Shown one piece after another: positions 41,714 through 48,109 of a stretch of DNA of 64,000 nt. Numbering within the stretch: the stretch's first letter is position 1; each line of letters opens with the position of its first letter. Origin of the DNA: Saccharopolyspora sp. SCSIO 74807 (lineage in GTDB: Bacteria > Actinomycetota > Actinomycetes > Mycobacteriales > Pseudonocardiaceae). A model generated the notes under the pieces. The model was given only the letters and a program-made list of their open reading frames with translations. It was not told the origin of the DNA and did not search any database. The stretch is from positions 3,248,501-3,312,500 of the forward strand of contig NZ_CP146100.1 in the NCBI RefSeq assembly GCF_037023755.1, given 5' to 3'. Position numbers and translations under genes: made by a program.

Positions 41714-42682
41714 TCAGGGTTCGAGTCGCCCGGCGTACATCGCGGCGAGCTGATCGGTTCGGTCCGCAGGCCAGCAGCGAGCCGTGCCGTTCAGCGTCGC
41801 GAAGAGCAATTCGAGGTGCGTTTGCCACGCCGCGAGGGCGGTGGGGACGAGCTCGGCCGATTCGGCGGGCAGCGCCTGGGTGACCACGAGGCGGCAGCCG
41901 AGCGGCTGCTGGCGGTTCAGTTCGAAGCGCACGTGGCCTGCCGTGGATCCACCCCGGATCCACACGTATTCGAGGGCGTGCGGTGCATCGGATGTCGTGA
42001 CCGCACCGGCGTCGAAGTAGCCGTGCGTGAACCGGAGCGGGGGTACCTCGCCGGTGACCGGCTGGCGGCCGTCGATCAACACCGCCCACACCTGTTCGAC
42101 CGACTGCGTCAGATCGCGCTCGAAGCGCACGAGGTACCCATCTCTTGCATCGCGGAGTTCGCCCTCACCCAGGCCGAACTCCTCGACGTAGCGCTCGGCG
42201 CGGTCGAGGAACCAGGCATCGTCCGGTTGGGGTGCAGGACCGCCATCCAGCCGTGCCGCCAGGAACGCGAGGCAGATGTCCCACCCCGGTCCGGTGCGCG
42301 CCACGGACGGCCGGTCGTTGGTGGTGTCCGTACCGCCCATGGTGTAGGTGAACACGAGCCGACATCCCGCACCGTCCGCGATGATCTCGAAGCACAGCAC
42401 GTCGTCGACCCAGCGGAACGCGAAGACCTTCGGTGGGTCGAACTCGAGGACCTCGCCGTGCGCGTACTGCCCGCCACCGTCCAGCGCGTCGTCGCCGAAG
42501 CTGAACCGCATCGCTGCGCCGATCGCCGGTTCGGATTCGATGTTCGCCGGGAACCAGTGCGCCAGCTCGGCGGGGTCGGTGACGGCTTTCCAGACCTTCT
42601 CCGGCGGGTGGGCGAGTTCGCGTTCGAACCGCAGCACCGGCCGCCCGTCGACGGTGCGCAGGTTTCCGAGATGGTGCTCCAT
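41714..42682 (-). CDS. Tandem SRPBCC (AHSA1-type) domain protein
   Basis: The 322 residues contain two START/Bet v1-like (SRPBCC) domains in tandem. The first, about 15-150, starts RFERELAHPPEKVWKAVTDP; the second, about 185-310, starts RFERDLTQSVEQVWAVLIDG. Single-domain AHSA1 proteins are about 150 residues. The fold binds hydrophobic ligands. The ArsR-type regulator gene lies 45 nt upstream on the same strand; this ArsR plus SRPBCC pairing is common in actinomycetes, and the regulator presumably controls both genes. Confidence 0.85.
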   Translation of the reverse strand: MEHHLGNLRTVDGRPVLRFERELAHPPEKVWKAVTDPAELAHWFPANIESEPAIGAAMRFSFGDDALDGGGQYAHGEVLEFDPPKVFAFRWVDDVLCFEIIADGAGCRLVFTYTMGGTDTTNDRPSVARTGPGWDICLAFLAARLDGGPAPQPDDAWFLDRAERYVEEFGLGEGELRDARDGYLVRFERDLTQSVEQVWAVLIDGRQPVTGEVPPLRFTHGYFDAGAVTTSDAPHALEYVWIRGGSTAGHVRFELNRQQPLGCRLVVTQALPAESAELVPTALAAWQTHLELLFATLNGTARCWPADRTDQLAAMYAGRLEP

Positions 42683-42727
42683 CTGTCCGGCCTCCTCGAG
42701 AAGTTCGCGCTGGTGGCGCCTCGGTGC

Positions 42728-43051
42728 TCAGTCCGTCGGGTCGGTGTCGGCCATCGTTTCCAGGTGTCGTTCGAGCGCGTCGAGGCGGTCCTCCCAGAGC
42801 TCGCGGTACGGGTTCAGCCACCGGTCGACTTCCGCGAGCGGTTCGGGTCGCAGTTCGTACCACCGGCGCTGGCCGTCCTGGCGGACCCGCACCAGACCGG
42901 CCTCGCGCAGCATCCGGAGGTGCTTGGACGTCCCGGGCTGGGTCAAGCCGGTTTGTTCGGTGAGGTCGCCGACCAGCCGCGGCCGTTCGAGCAGCAGGTC
43001 GAGGATTCGTCGGCGGTGAGGTTCCGCGAGCACCTCGAACGGGCTGGTCAT
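42728..43051 (-). CDS. ArsR-family winged-helix repressor
   Basis: ATG 43051 is used: the longer frame to 43147 would run through the promoter. The 107-residue protein has the ArsR winged helix (FEVLAEPHRRRILDLLLERP, then TGLTQPGTSKHLRMLREAGLVR) and a C-terminal helix used for dimerisation. No metal-binding cysteine pair is present, so it belongs to the non-metal branch usually paired with SRPBCC proteins. The transcript looks leaderless: its -10 ends 6 nt before ATG. Confidence 0.9.
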   Translation of the reverse strand: MTSPFEVLAEPHRRRILDLLLERPRLVGDLTEQTGLTQPGTSKHLRMLREAGLVRVRQDGQRRWYELRPEPLAEVDRWLNPYRELWEDRLDALERHLETMADTDPTD

Positions 43052-43057
43052 GGGGTC

Positions 43058-43086
43058 AATATAACCAAACCGGTATATGACTGCAA
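43058..43086 (-). promoter_or_regulatory. Promoter and operator of the ArsR-SRPBCC operon
   Basis: On the minus strand, TTGCAG (43086-43081) and TATATT (43063-43058) are separated by 17 nt, a near-consensus sigma-70-type promoter. Initiation is expected at or next to ATG 43051. An interrupted inverted repeat (ATATAACC at 43059-43066, GGTATAT at 43072-43078) overlaps the -10 and spacer, where a repressor would block polymerase. This A+T-rich patch stands out in the window. Confidence 0.75.
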
Positions 43087-43163
43087 GGGCATATGAACGT
43101 TGCGAGCGCCGGGGCAGTTGATCTTTCCGGCGGTGCGGATGGGACATTCATCCGCACCGGATC

Positions 43164-43212
43164 AGCGGCCCGCCGATGTGCGGTTCAGTGTCGCGAAGCA
43201 CAGCGGGCCGCT
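43164..43212. repeat. Long bulged inverted repeat
   Basis: AGCGGCCCGC (43164-43173) pairs perfectly with GCGGGCCGCT (43203-43212); inside, TGTGC (43177-43181) pairs with GCACA (43198-43202). The 49-nt structure lies between the divergent ArsR and F420-reductase genes. Its function is unknown; a terminator is unlikely, as no gene ends here. Confidence 0.6.
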
Positions 43213-43282
43213 CTGGCGCTGCCGCGCCGGGGTGCGGATGGTGGGAGTGCAGCGTTGCGAGTTGATGACGAGGAGGCCCGTC

Positions 43283-43942
43283 GTGGCTGAGGAGTTGACC
43301 ATCGGGGTGCTCGGCGGCACCGGCGCGCAGGGCAAGGGCCTGGCGATCCGCTGGGCGAGCGAGGGCAGGCGGGTCGTCATCGGTTCCCGCAAGGCGGAGC
43401 GGGCGCAGGAGGCCGCCGCGGAGATCGCCGAGACCTCCGGCGGTTCGGTGACCGGTGCGGACAACGCGACCTGCGCCGCCGACGCGGACATCGTCATCGC
43501 GGCGCTGCCGTGGGACGGCCACGAGGACACGCTGCGGTCGGTGCGGGAGCAGCTCGCTGGCAAGATCGTCGTCGATTGCGCGAACCCGCTCGGTTTCGAT
43601 AAGAAGGGGCCGTACGCGCTGGACGTGCCCGAGGGCTCCGCTGCCCAGCAGGCGGAGGCGCTGCTGCCGGACTCGCGGGTCACCGCGGCGTTCCACCACG
43701 TTTCGGCGGTGACCCTGGCGGACCTGTCGGTCACGCATGTCGACCTGGACGTGCTGGTGCTCGGCGACGACCGGGAGGCGACCGACGTGGTGCGCGGTCT
43801 CGCGGACGCGATCCCCGGAGTGCGCGGCATCTACGGCGGCCGGTTGCGCAACGCGCGCCAGGTGGAGGCGCTGACCGCCAACATCATCGCGATCAACCGC
43901 CGCTACAAGGCGCACGCCGGGCTGCGCATCACCGACGTGTGA
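43283..43942 (+). CDS. NADPH-dependent F420 reductase
   Basis: GTG 43283 is preferred to ATG 43265 because GAGGAGG (43270-43276) is correctly spaced for it. The 219-residue protein has the Rossmann loop GVLGGTGAQGKGLA, the NADP-phosphate site VIGSRKAERA, and conserved LPWDGHEDTL and AFHHVSAVTLADL segments, as in F420H2:NADP oxidoreductases (NpdG/Fno family). It moves hydride between F420H2 and NADP+. Presence of F420 chemistry fits an actinomycete. It diverges from the ArsR gene and is followed by a DUF4326 gene. Confidence 0.88.
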   Translation: MAEELTIGVLGGTGAQGKGLAIRWASEGRRVVIGSRKAERAQEAAAEIAETSGGSVTGADNATCAADADIVIAALPWDGHEDTLRSVREQLAGKIVVDCANPLGFDKKGPYALDVPEGSAAQQAEALLPDSRVTAAFHHVSAVTLADLSVTHVDLDVLVLGDDREATDVVRGLADAIPGVRGIYGGRLRNARQVEALTANIIAINRRYKAHAGLRITDV

Positions 43943-43986
43943 GCCGCGGCAGCCGCCGGGCATCCTGCGGCCGGGAGGTGGTGGAC

Positions 43987-44391
43987 ATGGCCAAGAAGGT
44001 CGAGCAGTTGCCCGCGGAGGCCGATCGCTGGACCGACGACGAGCGGGAACGCGCCGAGCAGCTGCTCGACGGCCACGCGGTCGTGGTCAACGTCCGCAAG
44101 AGCGGCCCGCACAAGCACCTGGTGCCTTGGTTGCAGGACGAGGACCTGCTCAGCTACGTCGGCCATTCCGGCAACCGGCATTCCTGGCCCGCTTCGGACT
44201 TCGCCAGCCCGTTCATCAAGGAGGCGAAGTCGGACCGCGAGGCGATGGTGCGCCACTACGACCAGTGGCTGGACGAACAGCCGAACCTGCTCGAGCGCAT
44301 CCGCAAGGGCGAACTCTCCGGCCGCGCCCTCGGCTGCTGGTGCGCCCCCAAGCCCTGCCACGCCGACGTCCTGGCCCACCGCGCCGGCTGA
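43987..44391 (+). CDS. DUF4326 domain protein
   Basis: ATG 43987 is preceded by GGGAGG 9 nt away. The 134-residue protein ends with the family's characteristic segment ALGCWCAPKPCHADVLAHR, with three cysteines and a histidine that could bind metal. The N-terminal half includes VVVNVRKSG and SDFASPFIKEAKSDREAM. DUF4326 proteins occur in phages and actinomycetes; no function is established to my knowledge. R1 copy C begins 12 nt after its stop. Confidence 0.75.
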   Translation: MAKKVEQLPAEADRWTDDERERAEQLLDGHAVVVNVRKSGPHKHLVPWLQDEDLLSYVGHSGNRHSWPASDFASPFIKEAKSDREAMVRHYDQWLDEQPNLLERIRKGELSGRALGCWCAPKPCHADVLAHRAG

Positions 44392-44402
44392 TCCTTCTTC
44401 CG

Positions 44403-44453
44403 GACTGAACGGCCTGTTGGTCCAATCCATTCGGACCAACGGTTCGCTGCGCA
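44403..44453. repeat. R1 dispersed palindrome, copy C (decayed right arm)
   Basis: The left arm ACTGAACGGCCTGTTGGTCC (44404-44423) is nearly identical to copies A and B. The centre is AATCCATTC. The right arm keeps GGACCAACGG and then diverges. A flank GCGCGTGTCGG at 44481-44491 matches the right flank of copy B. It begins 12 nt after a stop codon. Confidence 0.75.
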
Positions 44454-44510
44454 GGCGACCGCTCCCGGCGGATGACGTCCGCGCGTGTCGGGCCAACCCC
44501 GGCGGTTCCG

Positions 44511-44560
44511 GGTGAGCGGAACCTTCGCCTGATCTATCGGGACGAACGGTCCGTTCGCTC
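44511..44560. repeat. R1 dispersed palindrome, copy D (diverged)
   Basis: GGTGAGCGGAACCTTCGCC and GACGAACGGTCCGTTCGCTC form the arms around GATCTATC. The right arm retains the CGGTCCGTTC core. It lies about 60 nt after copy C in the same gap, suggesting a paired or duplicated insertion. Confidence 0.6.
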
Positions 44561-44613
44561 GGTACGTCCCCTCCGGGGAGTGGGAAAGGTCGTCGCGAAG
44601 CGGGGTCGGCTCC

Positions 44614-44619
44614 TAGGCT
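44614..44619 (+). promoter_or_regulatory. -10 element TAGGCT, leaderless geometry
   Basis: TAGGCT-N6-ATG leads directly into the GST-like gene at 44626, with no Shine-Dalgarno. The identical hexamer and spacing occur before glnA2. Confidence 0.5.
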
Positions 44620-44625
44620 GGCGGT

Positions 44626-45585
44626 ATGGCGACCGCGCAGTTCGGCAGTGAAACCTCCCGCGGCGGCGCGTGGGTGCGGCAGGCGAACCGGTTCACCGAC
44701 CGCATCACCGCCGACGGCTCCTCCGGCAGGCCGGTGCAACCGGGCCGCTATCGGCTGATCGTGAGCCTGGCGTGCCCGTGGGCGCACCGCTCGGTGATCG
44801 TGCGCAGGCTGCTCGGCCTGCAGGACGCGATCTCGCTCGGCGTCGTCGATCCGCTGCGCGACGAGCGCGGCTGGCGATTCACCCTCGATCCGCAGGGCCG
44901 CGACCCGGTCACCGGCCTGTCGTTCCTGTCCGAGGCGTACCTGGCGACCGACCCCGAGTTCAGCGGCCGCTACACCGTGCCGGCGATCGTCGACGTCGAA
45001 TCCGGGCAGGTGGTCACCAACGACTACCCGCAGATCACGCTGGACTTCGCCACCGAGTGGGCCGAGCTGCACCGGCCCGGCGCTCCGGACCTCTACCCCG
45101 CGCACCTGCGCACGGAGATCGACGAGATCAACGCGGCGGTGTACCAGGACGTGAACAACGGCGTCTACCGCTGCGGTTTCGCCACTTCGCAGCAGGCGTA
45201 CGAGGAAGCTTTCGAGAAGCTGTTCAACCGCCTCGACGAGCTGTCCGACCGCCTGCAGAACCGCCGCTACCTGGTCGGCGAGCACATCACCGAGGCCGAC
45301 GTGCGGCTGTTCACCACGCTGGTCCGCTTCGACGCCGTCTACCACGGGCACTTCAAGTGCAACCGGCACAAGCTCACCGAGCTTCCGGTGCTGTGGGCCT
45401 ACGCGCGCGACCTGTTCCAGACGCCCGGGTTCGGCGAGACCGTGGACTTCGAGCACATCAAGCGGCACTACTACGGCACGCACGCGCAGATCAACCCGAC
45501 CGGCATCATCCCCGCGGGCCCGGACCTGTCCGGCTGGCACACCCCGCACGGGCGCGAAGCCCTCGGCGGCTCGCCCTTCGGCTGA
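44626..45585 (+). CDS. Xi-class glutathione S-transferase / glutathionyl-hydroquinone reductase-like protein
   Basis: This 319-residue protein has the Xi-class pattern: the N-terminal GST fold with catalytic Cys50 in SLACPWAHRSVIVR, substrate-side PAIVDVESGQVVTNDYPQI, and a C-terminal all-helical domain with NNGVYRCGFATSQQAYEEA and EADVRLFTTLVRFDAVY. In other bacteria these reduce glutathionyl-hydroquinones. Most actinomycetes use mycothiol, so the thiol partner here is uncertain. The transcript seems leaderless. It is an isolated gene. Confidence 0.88.
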   Translation: MATAQFGSETSRGGAWVRQANRFTDRITADGSSGRPVQPGRYRLIVSLACPWAHRSVIVRRLLGLQDAISLGVVDPLRDERGWRFTLDPQGRDPVTGLSFLSEAYLATDPEFSGRYTVPAIVDVESGQVVTNDYPQITLDFATEWAELHRPGAPDLYPAHLRTEIDEINAAVYQDVNNGVYRCGFATSQQAYEEAFEKLFNRLDELSDRLQNRRYLVGEHITEADVRLFTTLVRFDAVYHGHFKCNRHKLTELPVLWAYARDLFQTPGFGETVDFEHIKRHYYGTHAQINPTGIIPAGPDLSGWHTPHGREALGGSPFG

Positions 45586-45687
45586 TCACGGCAGCGCCGC
45601 GGGCGTCGCGGTGCTCGCGTGGCGCGTTCGGCGTGCACGGCTGGAAGTTCGTCCTCGCCGCTGCACGAACGAGCAGCGGACCCGCAC

Positions 45688-45718
45688 TTGGATCACGTCC
45701 TCGCGGGGTGGCTATGAT
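45688..45718 (+). promoter_or_regulatory. Promoter of the XRE/DUF397 pair
   Basis: TTGGAT (45688-45693) and TATGAT (45713-45718) have a 19-nt spacer, somewhat long. TATGAT is one change from the -10 consensus. It would give a leader of about 80 nt before ATG 45808. Confidence 0.5.
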
Positions 45719-45807
45719 TACGTACCGCATGTTTTCGATCACGCTGCGGAATCGTGCGATAGCGGCCACGTGCGTTGCCACATGTCCCCGGAAGGCTGAT
45801 CTTCGAG

Positions 45808-46686
45808 ATGGGCAGAACCCGCGCCACCCTCGAGCGCCGGCAGCTCGGCGCCGAACTCCGCAGGCTCCGCGAAGCCGCCGAGAAGCAGCAGCAGGAGGTC
45901 GCGCGCGTCCTCGAATGCGACGTGAGCCAGGTCAGCCGCGTGGAAAGCGGCGACCGCTCGTTCAAGGTCCGCGAGATCGAAGCGCTGCTGGACCTCTACA
46001 GGGTGCCCGCCGCCGAGCGCGCGCAGATCACCGCGCTCGCCAGGATCGCGCGGCAGCGCCAGCCGCGCCGGATGTACTCCGATGCGATGCCCGGCGCGTT
46101 CCGGCGCCTCAGCGACCACGAACAGGACGCGACCGAGATCCTGTGCTCCGAGGGCGAACTCATCCCGGGGCTGTTGCAGACCGAGGATTATGCGCGAGCG
46201 GTGGTCGAGTTCGGCAAGCCGAGTGCTTTCAAACCGCACCAGGACGACGTCGAAGCCCGCGTCCAGTTCCGGATGGAGCGCAGCGAACTTCTCGCCAAGG
46301 CCGAACCGCCGCGGATGTGGTTCGTGATCGGCGAGGCGGCTCTGCGTCGCCCGGTCGGCGGAGAATCCGTACTCCGCGGCCAGCTCGCGCACCTGCTGGA
46401 TTTGATCGAAGGGCACTCGCACGTCTTCGTGCAGGTTGCGCCATTGGCAGCAACGGACCATCCGCTGCTCGGATGCAATATCGAGATTCTTCGTTTCGGC
46501 GGGGTTGCCGCTGATGTCGCGCACCAGTCAACCTTCCTCGGAGGCGGCGCCTATCTCGTCGACGCTTCGGACGTGGACATGTGCTCGCACGCATTCGAAA
46601 AGCTGCGTGCCGTCGCGCTCGGCCTCGACGAATCTCGCGCCTTCGTCGCCCGGCAGGCAGAGGAGTTGGCAGATGCCCGCGTATGA
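45808..46686 (+). CDS. XRE-family regulator with Scr1-type C-terminal domain (DUF5753)
   Basis: ATG 45808 starts the conserved part; a TTG 33 nt earlier is possible. The 292-residue protein has an XRE helix-turn-helix (LGAELRRLREAAEKQQQEVAR to SRVESGDRSFK, residues 12-55) and the long C-terminal domain typical of actinomycete WhiJ/AbaA-type regulators (ELIPGLLQTEDYAR, RMERSELL, EGHSHVFVQVAPL). These regulators work in pairs with small DUF397 proteins, one of which overlaps its 3' end by 14 nt. They act in development and antibiotic control; specific targets are unknown. Confidence 0.88.
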   Translation: MGRTRATLERRQLGAELRRLREAAEKQQQEVARVLECDVSQVSRVESGDRSFKVREIEALLDLYRVPAAERAQITALARIARQRQPRRMYSDAMPGAFRRLSDHEQDATEILCSEGELIPGLLQTEDYARAVVEFGKPSAFKPHQDDVEARVQFRMERSELLAKAEPPRMWFVIGEAALRRPVGGESVLRGQLAHLLDLIEGHSHVFVQVAPLAATDHPLLGCNIEILRFGGVAADVAHQSTFLGGGAYLVDASDVDMCSHAFEKLRAVALGLDESRAFVARQAEELADARV

Positions 46687-46861
46687 GCGTGTGCAGGGCT
46701 GGTTCAAGAGCAGCTACAGCGGCACCTACAACAACAGCTGCGTGGAAGCTCGCCGCACCCCGCGCGGCATGGACGTCCGCGATTCCAAGGATCCGTCCGG
46801 CCCGCGGCTGAGCTTCGATTCCGCCGCATGGCGGCACTTTCTGGACCGGTTCATGCGCTGA
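46673..46861 (+). CDS. DUF397 small protein, partner of the XRE regulator
   Basis: ATG 46673 lies inside the end of the regulator gene with GAGGAG upstream, giving a 14-nt overlap. The 62-residue protein has the full DUF397 pattern: WFKSSYSGTYNNSCVEA, then MDVRDSKDPSGPRLSF, then AAWRHFLDRF. In Streptomyces such proteins bind or antagonise the neighbouring WhiJ-type regulator, often with toxin-antitoxin-like logic. Here the two genes are clearly translationally coupled. Confidence 0.92.
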   Translation: MPAYERVQGWFKSSYSGTYNNSCVEARRTPRGMDVRDSKDPSGPRLSFDSAAWRHFLDRFMR

Positions 46862-46890
46862 GCCGGTCCGGATGTCCGATAGCGTGCCCA

Positions 46891-46909
46891 CCGGCCGCGC
46901 CGCGGCCGG
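46891..46909. promoter_or_regulatory. 19-nt GC palindrome before the PheC-like gene
   Basis: CCGGCCGCG-C-CGCGGCCGG is a perfect palindrome 29 nt after the DUF397 stop and touching the AGGGGAGG ribosome binding site of the next gene. It could be an operator or a terminator. Confidence 0.35.
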
Positions 46910-46923
46910 AGGGGAGGTGCGCC

Positions 46924-47832
46924 ATGGGTTGGCGGAAAGCCGTTTTCGGCGCGGTGCTGAGCGCGGTGCTCGCGGTCGGCGGATGCAGTGTCCCGGCGGG
47001 CGGGCGCCCGGCGGGCGGGCGCGAGGACGCGGCGCCGCCGGAAAACGCAGCGGGCCAACCGAACGATGCAACAGGGCAACCGGACGTTGCAACGGTGCAG
47101 CCGAACGGCCCCACTGCGGGAAATCCCGCTCCGTCCAGATTGGACGAAGTGATCCGCCGCGGGGAGCTGCGGGTGTGCAGCACCGGCGACTACCGGCCCT
47201 TCACCTACCGCGCCCCGGACGGCACGTGGAGCGGTATCGACATCGACATGTCGCGCGACTTGGCGCAAGAACTGGGTGTGCGCGCAACTATTGTGCCGAC
47301 AACTTGGTCCGGTCTGAGTCGCGATTTCCAGCAGAACTGCGACATCGCCGCGGGCGGCGTGTCGGTGACCCTGAAGCGGGCGCGGGAGGCGTTCTTCAGC
47401 GAGCCCTACCTCGTCGACGGCAAGGCGCCGATCACGTTGTGCGCCAACGCATCCAGGTTCGGCGCGCTGGAGCGGATCGACCGGCCGGGTGTCCGCGCCG
47501 TGGTCAATCCCGGCGGCACCAACGAACAGTTCGCGCGGAAACATCTGCACCGCGCCGAGATCCGGCTGAACCCGGACAACAACCGGATCTTCGACGACAT
47601 CCGCAGCGGCCGCGCCGATGTCATGCTCACCGACGCGACCGAGACGAAATGGCAGGCCAAGCAGCATCCGGAACTGTGCGCGGTGCACCCGGAGCGGCCG
47701 CTGAGCTTCAGCGAGAAGGCGTATCTGCTGCCGCGCGGCGACGTGGTCTTCCAGCAATTCGTGAACCAATGGCTGCACCTGCGCACGCACGACGGAACCT
47801 ACGACCGCATCACCACGCCCTGGATCGGATGA
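46924..47832 (+). CDS. Lipoprotein of the solute-binding / PheC (cyclohexadienyl dehydratase) family
   Basis: ATG 46924 follows AGGGGAGG. The 302-residue precursor has a lipoprotein signal (VLAVGGC, Cys20), then a low-complexity linker to about residue 75. The mature domain opens RGELRVCSTGDYRPFTYR and continues with GIDIDMSRDLAQELGV, DGKAPITLC, VNPGGTNEQFARKHL and LCAVHPERPLSFSEKAYLLPR. These segments resemble periplasmic PheC cyclohexadienyl dehydratase more than ordinary amino-acid-binding proteins. No ABC permease or ATPase gene is adjacent, which also favours an enzyme over a transporter component. Enzyme activity is inferred. Confidence 0.75.
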   Translation: MGWRKAVFGAVLSAVLAVGGCSVPAGGRPAGGREDAAPPENAAGQPNDATGQPDVATVQPNGPTAGNPAPSRLDEVIRRGELRVCSTGDYRPFTYRAPDGTWSGIDIDMSRDLAQELGVRATIVPTTWSGLSRDFQQNCDIAAGGVSVTLKRAREAFFSEPYLVDGKAPITLCANASRFGALERIDRPGVRAVVNPGGTNEQFARKHLHRAEIRLNPDNNRIFDDIRSGRADVMLTDATETKWQAKQHPELCAVHPERPLSFSEKAYLLPRGDVVFQQFVNQWLHLRTHDGTYDRITTPWIG

Positions 47833-47881
47833 CCACCCGGTAACGATCCGCCAACCGAACCGTCCACATGGCACAACAATC

Positions 47882-47910
47882 TTCGGAACGCTCGCCGGCA
47901 CACCTAGAAT
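47882..47910 (+). promoter_or_regulatory. Candidate promoter of the conservon
   Basis: TTCGGA (47882-47887) and TAGAAT (47905-47910) are 17 nt apart, giving a leader of about 190 nt before cvnA at 48110. The -10 is strong, the -35 weak. Confidence 0.5.
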
Positions 47911-48008
47911 CACCCGCCGGTGTTCCCGCAGATCCGTTATTGAGTAGCATCGGCGAACCCGAGGGGTTGCCCGCGTGGTTCCGCTGTGGACGGTGCGCCG
48001 GAACAGGG

Positions 48009-48074
48009 GTCAGCCGGCTGACACCACCCACGCCCGGAACCCCTCGGCGCACCGCTAGCGCCAGCGGTGCGCCG
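48009..48074 (+). promoter_or_regulatory. Palindrome and 12-bp hairpin in the cvnA leader
   Basis: GTCAGCCGGCTGAC (48009-48022) is a perfect 14-nt palindrome. CGGCGCACCGCT (48045-48056) pairs perfectly with AGCGGTGCGCCG (48063-48074) across a 6-nt loop, 35 nt before the cvnA start. They could bind a regulator or act in the RNA leader. Confidence 0.45.
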
Positions 48075-48109
48075 GCCAGAGCCACCGACCGCGACGAGGA
48101 CCTGATTCG

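Noticed and set aside
41720..41735. GGTTCGAGTCGCC resembling a tRNA T-loop
   Set aside because: It is the reverse complement of the end of the SRPBCC gene, and no acceptor or anticodon arms can be drawn around it.
41786..41806. Similarity of GTTCAGCGTCGCGAAGAGC to part of the inverted repeat at 43180-43200
   Set aside because: The first lies inside the SRPBCC coding region and lacks the flanking arms, so chance is more likely than a shared element.
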